Assembly (NCBI RefSeq): GCF_013394795.1
Contig: NZ_JABXYU010000004.1
Coordinates: 62,001 to 126,000 of the forward strand
DNA length: 64,000 nt
From: Leptotrichia sp. oral taxon 223
GTDB lineage: Bacteria; Fusobacteriota; Fusobacteriia; Fusobacteriales; Leptotrichiaceae
Direction of reading: 5' to 3'
The notes below the pieces were generated by a model. It did no database searches. It had not been told where the DNA came from and was given only the letters and a program-made list of their open reading frames with translations. Position numbers and translations under genes: made by a program. Shown here piece by piece: positions 17,197 to 27,283 of this stretch (within the stretch, counting starts at the first letter, position 1; the number at the start of each line of letters is the position of its first letter).

Positions 17197-18471
17197 TTAA
17201 TCACAAAATTCAACTTCTTTTCCGCTTTTCACATTTTCATTAATTTTTCCATTTTCATAAACAATCTCACCATTTACAATTGTCATCGCGTTTTTCCCCC
17301 TTAATTTCCAATTTTCATAAGGAGTCCAGCCACATTTTGACTCAATCGTGTCATCTATACCGACAATCCATTCTTTTTGCGTATCAATAGCAATTATATC
17401 GGCAAAATATCCTTCCTGAATTTTTCCTCTTTTTTCAATTTTCATTATTTTTGCAGGATTTTCACACATTAATTTCTGAATCATTTCAAGTGATATTTTC
17501 CCTTCATTAAAGGCATTTATCATAAGTGCAAGCGAAGTTTCAACTCCAGGCATTCCAAACGTAATTTTTTCCAGCTTTTCACTTATCAGATGCGGGGCGT
17601 GATCTGTTCCAATTGTATCAATTTCCCCACGATTTATTGCCTCCCACAAAAATTCATTGTCAGATTTTTCTCTTAATTCAGGCTTCATTCTCAAAAGCAT
17701 TCTGTTTCTTTCTGTACTTTCACGGATTTCAGTATTTAAAAATAAATGATGTGGGGTAACTTCGGCATAAACTGGATGTTCTTTTGTATTCAATTTATTA
17801 TTTTTCTTGGCATTTATAACTTTTTTCAATTCATCTGCTGATGGGATATGGCAGACATAAAGCCCTTTTCCATAATTTTTATTTAATTCTATCGCCTTGT
17901 CAATCATTTCATGTTCAGCGTGAACCAGCACCAGCTTAGCGTTCTCAAATACATTTTTCAAAATTTCATCATCTTCAATAAGCATTTCTCCAGTTGTTAC
18001 ATTCATAAAAATTTTTACTGTATTCGATTCACCACTAGTTAGAACTCTTTCTATTTCTTCAACATTATCATTTTTACTTCCACCAAAATGGAATCCAAAA
18101 TTTACAATTGACTTTTCTCTTGCCAATTTTTTCTTTTCCAGCAAATTTTCCAGTGTTGTAGTTGCAGGAATCGTATTTGGCATATCATAAAAAGTCGTAA
18201 CGCCAGCTTTGGCACACGCACGTGAACCTGTCGCAAAATCTTCTTTGTATGTAATTCCCGGCTCCCTCATATGTGTATGCACGTCAATAACTCCTGGCAT
18301 TACTAATTTCCCTTCAATATCAACAATTCTTGCATTTTCATTATTTTCAAATCTGCTTTCATCAATATTTTCAGAAACTTTTTCAATAATTTCGCCATTT
18401 ATCAAAATTTCAATTTTATTTCCAAAGACATCCATTCCATTTTTTAGAACAATAATTTTATTTCTTGCCAT
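17197..18471 (-). CDS. pyrC: Dihydroorotase
   Basis: About 424 residues, the class I (longer) dihydroorotase length. It closes carbamoyl-aspartate to dihydroorotate. Metal ligands appear in order: DVHTHMREPG (His65, His67), a HAEHE stretch, VTPHHLF and GTDHAPH (catalytic Asp). It starts at the ATG at 18471, which follows AGGGG; the frame remains open seven codons further. It sits in the pyr cluster downstream of a small secreted-protein gene. Confidence 0.96.
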   Translation of the reverse strand: MARNKIIVLKNGMDVFGNKIEILINGEIIEKVSENIDESRFENNENARIVDIEGKLVMPGVIDVHTHMREPGITYKEDFATGSRACAKAGVTTFYDMPNTIPATTTLENLLEKKKLAREKSIVNFGFHFGGSKNDNVEEIERVLTSGESNTVKIFMNVTTGEMLIEDDEILKNVFENAKLVLVHAEHEMIDKAIELNKNYGKGLYVCHIPSADELKKVINAKKNNKLNTKEHPVYAEVTPHHLFLNTEIRESTERNRMLLRMKPELREKSDNEFLWEAINRGEIDTIGTDHAPHLISEKLEKITFGMPGVETSLALMINAFNEGKISLEMIQKLMCENPAKIMKIEKRGKIQEGYFADIIAIDTQKEWIVGIDDTIESKCGWTPYENWKLRGKNAMTIVNGEIVYENGKINENVKSGKEVEFCD

Positions 18472-18504
18472 TTTTACCCCTAAATTCATCAATTAATTTA
18501 ATTT

Positions 18505-18891
18505 TTATCTACCTTCCAAACTTTTTAACAGTCTTTCCATTTTTAAAATTTGCAAATCCAACTTTTCATCTAGCGACATATTTTTTTCTTTATTTCTTTT
18601 CGCTTTTGCTTCTAATCTTCTTTCCTGTACCGGCGTAAGTTTTTTAGCTTTTGGCGCTTCTTTCTGAACTGGCGCTGCTATTGTCTGAGGTTCTTCTTCT
18701 GTTTCCGCTGTTTGAGCTGGTTCTGCCTCCGTTTTTTCTGTTTCTTCTGAATTTACCTGATTTTGTTTCACTTCTGCATCCTGAGTTGACTCAACCTCTG
18801 TATTTGTCTTCTTTGTATCCACATTTTCACTATACCCAAGCTGATATGCTCCTAAAATTCCCAATACTAACAGTAATACTCTTTTTTTCAT
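18505..18891 (-). CDS. Small secreted protein of low complexity
   Basis: A 128-residue protein with a clear signal peptide (about residues 1-21, ending near YSEN), then 60 residues very rich in Glu, Thr, Gln and Ala. A basic helical C-terminus follows, KKLTPVQERRLEAKAKRNKE and DLQILKMERLLKSLE. Not recognised. An AGGAG site supports translation. It lies between pyrF and pyrC, in the same direction, so it is probably carried on the same transcript. Predicted location: periplasm. Confidence 0.55.
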   Translation of the reverse strand: MKKRVLLLVLGILGAYQLGYSENVDTKKTNTEVESTQDAEVKQNQVNSEETEKTEAEPAQTAETEEEPQTIAAPVQKEAPKAKKLTPVQERRLEAKAKRNKEKNMSLDEKLDLQILKMERLLKSLEGR

Positions 18892-19021
18892 AATTTTCTC
18901 CTTCTATTTTTATAAATTTAATACTCTTTATTTTAATACATCTTTCTTTGAATTTTATTAGTTCTGTTACAGAATTTAGATTTTTTTTATTTTTTTTTTC
19001 ATTCCACAACAATTCCAGATT

Positions 19022-19762
19022 TTACAATACTTCTGAAATTTCTTCCAAAATCAATCTCGCACTTTCCACAGGATTTTCAGCCTTCGTTATTGGACGGCCA
19101 ACTACAAGAAAATCCACTCCCTGTTTTATCGCATCTGCCGGTGTCATAATCCGGGTCTGATCATCGTTACTTTTTCCATCAGCATTTAACGTAAATTTAG
19201 GACGCACTCCTGGACAAACTGTCATAAAATCCTTCCCCAGTTTCTCCTTCACATCTTTTGCCTCCTGCGGCGAACATACAATCCCGTGCATTCCGCTATT
19301 TCTGGAAAGTGTAGCAAGATTTAGTACAATTTCCTCCAATTTCAGCTCACTTTTGAACATTTCAAAAATGTCATTTTCTCCTAAGTTTGTCAAAATTGTT
19401 ACTCCGATCAGAAGGCTTTCTGATTTGCTTTCTTTTACCAATTCAGCAACTTCCTTCATAGTTTTACTTCCATTTGAACAATGAATATTAAACATAAATA
19501 CATTTTTTTTAATAGCATTCGCACAAGCCATTTTTACAGTATTTGTAATATCGTGAAACTTTAAGTCCAGAAATACTTTCTTCCCTTTTTCATGCAAGTA
19601 ATCAACTAATTTCCCATCTGTATTAAGATAGCTTTCCAGCCCGACTTTGTACATCGAGATATTGTCTCCCAGCTCTTCAACCAGCTTTTTTGCAGATTCC
19701 ATGTTATCGTAATCCAATGCAACAAATATTCTCTCTTTTGCTCTCTCATCAATTTTACTCAT
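19022..19762 (-). CDS. pyrF: Orotidine 5'-phosphate decarboxylase
   Basis: A 246-residue type 1 OMP decarboxylase, making UMP, the last de novo step. Motifs: FVALDYDN near the N-terminus, the catalytic DLKFHDI (Asp66, Lys68, Asp71) and the C-terminal phosphate-binding VVGRPITKAENP. It starts immediately after the stop of the small membrane-protein gene (coupled, TAATGAATAAATG). Confidence 0.97.
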   Translation of the reverse strand: MSKIDERAKERIFVALDYDNMESAKKLVEELGDNISMYKVGLESYLNTDGKLVDYLHEKGKKVFLDLKFHDITNTVKMACANAIKKNVFMFNIHCSNGSKTMKEVAELVKESKSESLLIGVTILTNLGENDIFEMFKSELKLEEIVLNLATLSRNSGMHGIVCSPQEAKDVKEKLGKDFMTVCPGVRPKFTLNADGKSNDDQTRIMTPADAIKQGVDFLVVGRPITKAENPVESARLILEEISEVL

Positions 19763-20167
19763 TTATTCATTATCCTTTCTTTTAACTTCTTTTATTTCAA
19801 GCATTCCCGTAAAAATTAAAATTAAAATTTCTAAAATGAACATTGGAATTGCAATAAAAACTCCTGTTTGCTTTAGATTTATCATTAATGCCGCCATCAA
19901 AACTTGCAAGATAAATATAACTCCCCACGCTTTAAAATTAAGTGTTATCTTATAATTTTGATTATCTGAATCCACATTTATAATTTTTTTCGGAGTTTTC
20001 ATTAAAAAATTATTATATATTTGAAGTGTTTGTTCTCCATAATCTACATCAACCTCTGTTTTCCCATTATATTTTACTTCTTCAATTTTCTCATCATTTA
20101 CTTTTAACTTAAACCTATCTCCTCTACCATTAGAAGATATTTTTGATTCTATAATTATTTTAGGCAT
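19763..20167 (-). CDS. Uncharacterised small membrane protein in the pyr cluster
   Basis: A 134-residue protein. Residues 1-75 are beta-rich and soluble (KIIIESKISSNGRGDRFKLK, YGEQTLQIYNN); residues 76-125 form two membrane spans with a short turn (FILQVLMAALMINLK, then FIAIPMFILEILILIF). Not recognised. It is packed between pyrI and pyrF with no gap on the pyrF side, so it is co-expressed with them. Confidence 0.55.
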   Translation of the reverse strand: MPKIIIESKISSNGRGDRFKLKVNDEKIEEVKYNGKTEVDVDYGEQTLQIYNNFLMKTPKKIINVDSDNQNYKITLNFKAWGVIFILQVLMAALMINLKQTGVFIAIPMFILEILILIFTGMLEIKEVKRKDNE

Positions 20168-20201
20168 TGACCTTTCCTTTCTTTAATGAACTATTCTTAA
20201 A

Positions 20202-20693
20202 TTATTGAATTTGTATTTCATCTTCCAAAATTACTTTTTCACAATAAAAGCATTTATATTTTTCTTTTTCTTCCAAATTATTCTCATTTAAATTTTCAGA
20301 GTTTTCTTTTATACGAATAAATTTTGTTTCAATATTTTCGTGATTTGAAATGCATTTTGGATTATCACATTTCATAAGTCCGATAACTTTATCCAATTTT
20401 TCTAATTTTGACTTTTCTACAACTTCATAATTATCAATTATGTTTATTGTAACATTTGGAGCTAGCAGTGAAATATTGTTTAATTCCTTTTCTTCCAATA
20501 TTTTTTCCTCAATCTTTATAATCCCTTTTCTTCCAAGTGAACTGCTTGGCATATTTGTTGCGACTGTGATTCTTTCGCTATATTCCTTTAATTTTAAAAT
20601 TTCCACAATTGCAAAAACTTTTTCTGACGGGATGTGATCTATTACAATTCCATTTTTTATTGCCCGTATCAGTAATTCTCTTCCTTCAGACAT
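20202..20693 (-). CDS. pyrI: Aspartate carbamoyltransferase regulatory chain
   Basis: A 163-residue PyrI. The N-terminal allosteric domain contains NGIVIDHIP and SSSLGRKGIIKIE. The C-terminal zinc domain has CDNPKC and CFYC, the four Cys ligands that bind the catalytic chain. It lets CTP and ATP adjust the activity of PyrB. The stretch between the two Cys pairs carries an Asn/Glu-rich insert. Directly downstream of pyrB. Confidence 0.95.
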   Translation of the reverse strand: MSEGRELLIRAIKNGIVIDHIPSEKVFAIVEILKLKEYSERITVATNMPSSSLGRKGIIKIEEKILEEKELNNISLLAPNVTINIIDNYEVVEKSKLEKLDKVIGLMKCDNPKCISNHENIETKFIRIKENSENLNENNLEEKEKYKCFYCEKVILEDEIQIQ

Positions 20694-20741
20694 AATCTTT
20701 TCCTTTCCTGAACATAAATTTTCTATTTCAAAATAATAAAT

Positions 20742-21674
20742 TTACAAAAAAAACTCCTTATCTTTTTTCAAAACAGTCATCATCATTGCCTGTCTTACAG
20801 GGATACCATTTTTAGCTTGCTTAAAGTATAAAGCATATTTTGTATTGTCTAAATTCGTATCAATTTCATCTACTCTTGGCAAAGGGTGCAAAATTATCAT
20901 GTCATCTTTACATTTCCCTTCGATATTTTCACGATTTATAACATAAATTCCCCTTACTTTCTCATAATCTTCAATATCTGGAAATCTCTCCTTCTGAATC
21001 CGAGTCATATAAAAAACGTCAATTTTATCAAGGCAATCCCTAAAATCTTCCAAAACTTCATATTTTATCCCTTTTTTTCTCAAATCTTCCAGTGAATAAC
21101 CAGGCATTTGTAAAATTTGCGGTGCTACAAAATAAATCGTTGGTTTAAAATGCATAAGCGCTTTTACTAGCGAATGAACCGTTCTTCCGTATTTCAAATC
21201 TCCAACAAACGCAATTTGTAAATTCTCAAGGGTACCCTTTTCCTCCAGAATTGTGTACAAATCCAGCAAAGTCTGGCTAGGGTGCTGATTAGAGCCATCT
21301 CCTGCATTAATTACAGGTTTTCGTGATGTTTCTGAAGCAAGCCTCGCTGCTCCGTCAAACAGGTGTCTTACAACTATCACGTCTGAATATGCTTCCACCA
21401 TTTTTATTGTATCTCTAAAGGATTCCCCTTTTTTTAAAGACGACTGCTCCACAGGCGGTAACGATAAAACATTTGCTCCAAGCCGCATTGCAGCCGATTC
21501 AAACGACATTCTAGTACGTGTGCTCGGCTCAAAAAATAAAGTCGAAATAATTTTCCCGTGCAAAAACTTAAACTTTTCCTCTTCCGAACAACCCTCAATC
21601 TTCCTTGCCAGCTCTAAAATATCAAGAATTTCCTTTTTCCCCATATCATTCATAGAAATAATATTTTCCACCAC
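20742..21674 (-). CDS. pyrB: Aspartate carbamoyltransferase catalytic chain
   Basis: About 310 residues. It joins carbamoyl phosphate and aspartate. Motifs: FFEPSTRTRMSFESA (carbamoyl-phosphate binding), HPSQTLLDLYTI, and HPLPRVDEID. The open frame runs to a TTG at 21695, but GTG codons at 21674 and 21671 follow a GGGAGA site at proper distance, so I start there. First pyr gene; carAB and pyrD are not in the window. Confidence 0.96.
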   Translation of the reverse strand: MVENIISMNDMGKKEILDILELARKIEGCSEEEKFKFLHGKIISTLFFEPSTRTRMSFESAAMRLGANVLSLPPVEQSSLKKGESFRDTIKMVEAYSDVIVVRHLFDGAARLASETSRKPVINAGDGSNQHPSQTLLDLYTILEEKGTLENLQIAFVGDLKYGRTVHSLVKALMHFKPTIYFVAPQILQMPGYSLEDLRKKGIKYEVLEDFRDCLDKIDVFYMTRIQKERFPDIEDYEKVRGIYVINRENIEGKCKDDMIILHPLPRVDEIDTNLDNTKYALYFKQAKNGIPVRQAMMMTVLKKDKEFFL

Positions 21675-21789
21675 TATCTCTCCCTTGAATTTCAATATTT
21701 ATAGTCAATCCACATAAAAATAAGAGTAAAAATATATAAACAATAGATTCCTCATTTTAAACTAGAATTACTATATTTTTTTCAAATTT

Positions 21790-21818
21790 ATGATAACAAA
21801 TTTTAATGCCATTTGCAA
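21790..21818 (-). promoter_or_regulatory. Candidate pyrB promoter
   Basis: On the minus strand TTGCAA (21818-21813) and TATCAT (21795-21790) are 17 bases apart, about 115 bases before the pyrB start. No PyrR-binding loop or attenuator was recognised between. Confidence 0.4.
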
Positions 21819-21885
21819 ACTTTTCTTTAATAGTAAATTTTTTCATATGCTTAGATAAAATTAAATAGTCATAACTACTATATTT

Positions 21886-21920
21886 AATACTAAACCCCTT
21901 TTGAAAATAGAAATAAATTT
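21886..21920. repeat. Isolated element-end-like repeat
   Basis: AATACTAAACCCC followed by TTTTGAAAATA resembles the inverted right end of the element at 22160-22278 (which reads TATACTAGACCC, TATTTAAATAAC on the other strand). It may mark the left end of a longer, decayed element reaching 22278. Confidence 0.4.
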
Positions 21921-22032
21921 TTATAATAGAGTTGTTTGATAATTAATTCATAATCATTCAACTAAATTATTTTTTATTATTTTTTGGACATTTTATTTTT
22001 TCATATTACTATGTTTTTTCTTTTTTATTTTC

Positions 22033-22143
22033 GTAGGATTGCTCATTGCCGCAAATCCTACAACCTATGGCTAGTCTACGACATTTTTCTGCACTGACAA
22101 AAAACTCGCTATGCTCAAACAGTTTTGCCAGCACAGAAAAATG
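22033..22143 (-). repeat. GC-richer double hairpin (REP-like)
   Basis: Two hairpins. The small one pairs GTAGGATT (22033-22040) with AATCCTAC (22054-22061). The large one has 21-base arms at 22082-22102 and 22123-22143. In the DNA plus strand three pairs are C/A mismatches, but in minus-strand RNA all three become G-U, so every position pairs. It lies after the Gfo/Idh gene in its transcription direction, and ahead of pyrB. Confidence 0.65.
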
Positions 22144-22159
22144 CTCCGACGGATTAATT

Positions 22160-22278
22160 TATACTAGAATCTGTTTAAAAAGTGAAGATTATACTTTAAT
22201 CATTTGAAAATATTAAGTTTTATCCTTATAATTAGAAAAATTTGTAATAAATTCGTTATTTAAATAGGGTCTAGTATA
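22160..22278. mobile_element. MITE-like inverted-repeat element, copy A
   Basis: The ends TATACTAGA (22160-22168) and TCTAGTATA (22270-22278) are perfect inverted repeats. The similarity continues inward (CTGTTTAAAAAG against the complement CCTATTTAAATAAC) for about 30 bases. No coding capacity. A diverged copy in the same orientation lies at 24947-25069. Confidence 0.6.
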
Positions 22279-22350
22279 ACTTTAAAAACTTTGATACAAA
22301 TAAAAATAGAGGGAAAATTTTTAACTCCCTCTTTATTTGCTATAAAAAAA

Positions 22351-23391
22351 CTATTTCAAATCCTTACTTCCCTCTTCCAGAATTTTTATCTGGCAAAGTA
22401 TTTGCTCATCTTTAACAGTTTTCTCTTTCCCATTTTTTATTGCTTCATACAAATCATCGTAGACTCTACCATAATCACCTTTTTCAGAAATTACTTTTTC
22501 TTCGTGATAATTTCCATTGTCATCATAATAAATTAACGTCCCATAATGTTTTGGCAAATCTATCCCAAAATCTGCATTATCTGGCATATAAAATAACTTC
22601 AAATGTTCTTCCTGCCTGTCTTCTGTTTCTTTTATAAAGCACCCTTTCGTTCCATAGACAATAAATGAAGCTCTTGGTTTTATCCTAAAATAACTTCCTT
22701 TTACACTGACTTTTAAACTTTTCCCATTTTCTCTATCATAAAATAAATCTATATCATAATAGTCATTCATCCGATTTATCCCAAGAAGCTGTCTTACATC
22801 ATAATGCACTTTATCAGGGTTACCATATTGCGAAATTATCTGATCCAAGACATGTGTTCCATGCCCATATAAAAATGTATTTGCCGCTTTCCCATCATAT
22901 TCCTTTACATTTTCAGGTACTTCTGCCCTGTAATAATCATAATTAGACTCAATTTCCAAAATCTCTCCTAATTTCCCACTTTCAATTACTTTCATTGTAG
23001 TCAGAAAATCGCTGTCAAATCTTCTATTGTGATAAGGCTGCACAATTAGCCCTTTTTCCTTAGCTAATCTAAATAACTTCTGGGCTTCTTCCAATGTTTC
23101 AACAAAAGGCTTTTCCACAAGGCAGTTCTTACCATGTTCCAGTACTTCTTTGGCATATTTATAATGCAAATCAGGTCTTAGGCAGATAACAACCAAATCA
23201 ATTTCAGGATCATTATACAATTCTTCAATTTTATCAGTATAATTAATCTCGTCTATTCGCTCCCAAGTTCTATTTTCCAAGTTATTCGTAACAATCGTCT
23301 TCACTTTTATTTTATCTTTTCTTTGCAGTAAAAATGGAAGATGGTATCTGTTTGCACTTTTCCCGTTTCCTATAATTCCTATTTTCATCAT
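22351..23391 (-). CDS. Gfo/Idh/MocA family oxidoreductase
   Basis: About 346 residues. The N-terminal Rossmann fold is seen in KIGIIGNGKSANRYHLPF, with the family EKPF motif (CLVEKPFVETLEEA, dinucleotide and substrate contact) and a YHNRRFDSDF stretch typical of the GFO domain. It probably oxidises or isomerises a sugar derivative with NAD(P). It begins 13 bases after the 6-phospho-beta-glucosidase gene, so a role in handling a beta-glucoside product is likely. I start at ATG 23391 (a second ATG is at 23388), after AAAGGGTG. Substrate unknown. Confidence 0.88.
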   Translation of the reverse strand: MMKIGIIGNGKSANRYHLPFLLQRKDKIKVKTIVTNNLENRTWERIDEINYTDKIEELYNDPEIDLVVICLRPDLHYKYAKEVLEHGKNCLVEKPFVETLEEAQKLFRLAKEKGLIVQPYHNRRFDSDFLTTMKVIESGKLGEILEIESNYDYYRAEVPENVKEYDGKAANTFLYGHGTHVLDQIISQYGNPDKVHYDVRQLLGINRMNDYYDIDLFYDRENGKSLKVSVKGSYFRIKPRASFIVYGTKGCFIKETEDRQEEHLKLFYMPDNADFGIDLPKHYGTLIYYDDNGNYHEEKVISEKGDYGRVYDDLYEAIKNGKEKTVKDEQILCQIKILEEGSKDLK

Positions 23392-23404
23392 AATAATCAC
23401 CCTT

Positions 23405-24886
<1,482 letters not shown>

Positions 24887-24946
24887 TTAAAAAAATTTCA
24901 TTAATACATCATTTTTCAATTTTTACAGCCTTATTATCTACTTCTG

Positions 24947-25069
24947 TTTAATACTATTCCCTATTTAAAAAGCGGAAACTATATTTTAATATTTGGGAAT
25001 ATCAAGTTTCTATTCTTTGTTAAAAAAGTTTTTAATAACTTCGTTATTCAAATGAGGTTTAATGTAAAT
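24947..25069. mobile_element. MITE-like inverted-repeat element, copy B
   Basis: This stretch aligns with copy A along its length with a few single-base gaps (shared blocks include TTTAAAAAG, TTAAT, AATAT, AAGTTT and TTCGTTATT), roughly 70% by eye. The ends are partly inverted (TTTAATACTA and TTTAATGTAAA). It sits in the 311-base gap between the IIA gene and the 6-phospho-beta-glucosidase gene. Confidence 0.5.
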
Positions 25070-25152
25070 TTCTTTACTATGAATACAGGACATTCACACA
25101 TAAAATAACATTTTTTATACGCAATTGCCCTGTTTTAGATATTTTAAAAAAA

Positions 25153-25479
25153 TTATTTTTGTTCCAGTCTCTTGTACACCTCAATAAATTCCTTTGCCAG
25201 TTCCTTAAATAAAATCGCTGTCATCAAGTGATCTTGTGAATGCACCATAATCAAACCAACATCAATTTTTTCCCCTCCTGCTTCTCTCACAATCAGATCT
25301 GTCTGTAATTCATGAGCCTTCAGCATTTCCTCAGTTGACTGCTTCATAAATTCTTCCGCTTCATCAAACTTCCCTTCCTTCGCCGCATTCATAGCCTGAT
25401 AAGCCAAGCTTTTAGTTTCTCCCGCATGTCCAATTAATGTCATTGCAATCATTTCAATATCCAATACTTCTTCAGCCAT
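25153..25479 (-). CDS. PTS lactose/cellobiose-type IIA component
   Basis: A 108-residue helical protein of the Lac family. The phosphorylated His is expected in MVHSQDHLM (His80). It passes phosphate from HPr to the IIB component. A GGAGG site precedes the ATG. It is transcribed leftward, toward the glucosidase, while its likely partners IIB and IIC are 1.8 kb away on the opposite strand. The glucosidase neighbour points to cellobiose or another beta-glucoside rather than lactose. Confidence 0.93.
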   Translation of the reverse strand: MAEEVLDIEMIAMTLIGHAGETKSLAYQAMNAAKEGKFDEAEEFMKQSTEEMLKAHELQTDLIVREAGGEKIDVGLIMVHSQDHLMTAILFKELAKEFIEVYKRLEQK

Positions 25480-25679
25480 AGTAATTCCTCCTAAAATTAT
25501 TTTTAATTTTTATTTTTTCTAGTCATCAAATATTTTTACTAAAATTTCTTCTTAATTTTGTTATAACACACGTTTCCAAGTATGTCAATTTTTCATATTT
25601 TTAATTCAATTTTCGTCTATTTTTATTAATTTTATTATTAATTAAAGCATTATTTCAATATTCTATGAAAATAAGCGAT

Positions 25680-25708
25680 TTACAATTATATGTTTTTTCG
25701 TGTATAAT
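25680..25708 (+). promoter_or_regulatory. Promoter of the Rep-like gene
   Basis: TTACAA (25680-25685) and TATAAT (25703-25708) with 17 bases between, 80 bases before the chosen start. The remaining 25480-25680 region is AT-rich and shows no iterons or other repeats. Confidence 0.55.
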
Positions 25709-25788
25709 ATATATTGAAAATTTTAAAAAATTATAAATTTATAATAAAATATTTTACAAAATTTTTATCAAAGGAGAAAAATCACATT

Positions 25789-26988
25789 ATGGATATTTAT
25801 GCACCAATTAACAAACATTTTTTAGAAAATAAAAAAATAAAAATTTCATTTTCAAAAGCGTTGAATAAGAAAGAAAAACACTTTTTAAAATTTCTTTTTA
25901 CAGAATATAATTTACTGGAAAAATTTAAGAAAACGTCAATTTTACAAGATATTGAATTGGACGAAATATTGGATGTGCTTAAATTTAGCAAATTTGAACA
26001 GTTAAAAAAGTTTTTGGATAATTTACAGGCAAAAAAACTGGAATTTTCAATTTTTAGTAATGATAAAGCTGTGCTTTATGGGCGGTTTCCTATTTTGATA
26101 TCTTATAATATTGTTTATTCAAAAATTGAGTTTCAGTTTGCAAGGGAGATTCAGAGCGCTAGAAAAAACAATACTCTATTTTCACTTCTTAGATTTGATT
26201 TTCTAGTTTTTATGGGAGATGAGGCTACTTATAATTTTTATACTTATCTAATTTCTGATAAAAATTATAATAATGATACTGTAATTACATTAGAAAGACT
26301 AAAAGAAATGTTTGATACCGGGGATAAATACGAGCGTTTTTTTGATTTTGAGAAGCAGGTTTTGAAAAAAGCGATTGAAACTATAAATCTTTTTTCAGAT
26401 ATTAAGGTGACTTATGAAAAAATTAAGGTTGGAGAACATATAAATAATAAAGTGGAAAAAATTCGTTTTAAAATAATTGACAATAGTAAAACTTCTGAAG
26501 AAAAAAACAGGGAACTTGTCCAAAATATAAATAGTGTTATGGATTTAATAAAAAATGATGTGAAAGATTTTCATTCCACTTATGAACTGATAAAAACGTA
26601 TATTTTGAAAAGAAATTATGATTATGTATATAAAAATGTCAGCTTTGCAAAAAAACAGTTTAAAAATAATGTGGAAAAACAGTTAAAGAAAGTTCTACTG
26701 CTTGACTTGGCACAATTTTCAAAAACTAATTTTAGAGAAGAGTTAGAAATTATCAATATTAAAAGAAAATACTCTACATCTTTTTTTCTTCAGTTGGATG
26801 TAGCAAATCTTATGAGGCAAAATCATTTGGAAAATGAACTAAGAATAATAGTTGATGATGGTTATTTCAATGAAATTCTTACTTTAAAAAACGAACAAAT
26901 TTTGAAAAAAAACTTTTATGATTTTAAAATTTATATTCAATATTTTCAAAATGCAAAAAGTATCATAAAATTCACTAAATATTTCTAA
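25789..26988 (+). CDS. Rep_3-like replication initiator protein
   Basis: A 399-residue basic protein. Residues about 150-230 look like the second winged helix of plasmid Rep_3/RepB initiators: NNDTVITLERLKEMF, then KYERFFDFEKQVLKKAIETI and SDIKVTYEKIKVG. The N-terminal region could be the first winged helix, and the last 140 residues are an uncharacterised Lys/Asn-rich extension. Such proteins normally open plasmid origins at iterons, but no iterons are visible here. The ATG at 25789 follows AAAGGAG; an earlier TTG at 25714 is unlikely. It lies between the two arms of the PTS locus and has its own promoter. Confidence 0.65.
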   Translation: MDIYAPINKHFLENKKIKISFSKALNKKEKHFLKFLFTEYNLLEKFKKTSILQDIELDEILDVLKFSKFEQLKKFLDNLQAKKLEFSIFSNDKAVLYGRFPILISYNIVYSKIEFQFAREIQSARKNNTLFSLLRFDFLVFMGDEATYNFYTYLISDKNYNNDTVITLERLKEMFDTGDKYERFFDFEKQVLKKAIETINLFSDIKVTYEKIKVGEHINNKVEKIRFKIIDNSKTSEEKNRELVQNINSVMDLIKNDVKDFHSTYELIKTYILKRNYDYVYKNVSFAKKQFKNNVEKQLKKVLLLDLAQFSKTNFREELEIINIKRKYSTSFFLQLDVANLMRQNHLENELRIIVDDGYFNEILTLKNEQILKKNFYDFKIYIQYFQNAKSIIKFTKYF

Positions 26989-27163
26989 AAAACAGGTATA
27001 TTTTTTAAAAAAATTTTATTTTTTTTGAAATATTTGTGTAAAAAAGCGAACGAAAAAACTAATAAATTTTTTATCGTTTATTTTGTTTTTAGTTTTATAA
27101 AGCCTTATTTTAATTATATTTAACATAAATTATAGACGAAAAATGATGATTTTTTTATAAAAT

Positions 27164-27191
27164 TTGACTTCTTAAAATTTAATGGTATACT
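27164..27191 (+). promoter_or_regulatory. Promoter of the PTS IIB gene
   Basis: TTGACT (27164-27169) and TATACT (27186-27191), 16 bases apart, about 90 bases before the IIB start. The leader contains TCATTG and CAATGA, which could form a small hairpin. Confidence 0.6.
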
Positions 27192-27283
27192 ATAAATATG
27201 AAAGTTAAGCTCATTGATTTGATAAAACAATGAAATTACAGAACAATAAAAAATTTAAGAAAAAGAAGAAAGGATGATTGAAA

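Larger units (their letters stand above)
21675..22350. other. Long gene-free region upstream of pyrB
   Basis: About 675 bases with no convincing gene. It contains a possible pyrB promoter, a frame of 29 codons on the minus strand (21846-21757) without a ribosome site, an end-like repeat at 21886, and two hairpins in an unusually GC-richer patch (22033-22143). A 119-base inverted-repeat element (22160-22278) completes it. It looks like accumulated mobile or repeat debris. Confidence 0.6.

Noticed and set aside
21757-21846. 29-codon frame upstream of pyrB as a leader peptide
   Set aside because: No ribosome site, no pyrimidine-related codon run, and it overlaps the candidate promoter.
21675-21885. 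PyrR-binding attenuator in the pyrB leader
   Set aside because: No AGAGAGGCT-like loop or terminator before pyrB.
25480-25788. Iterons or plasmid origin upstream of the Rep-like gene
   Set aside because: No repeated unit of 15-25 bases was found; only ordinary AT-rich promoter sequence.
27192-27283. RAT-type antiterminator in front of IIB
   Set aside because: A small TCATTG/CAATGA hairpin is present, but it lacks the known RAT sequence and no terminator overlaps it.
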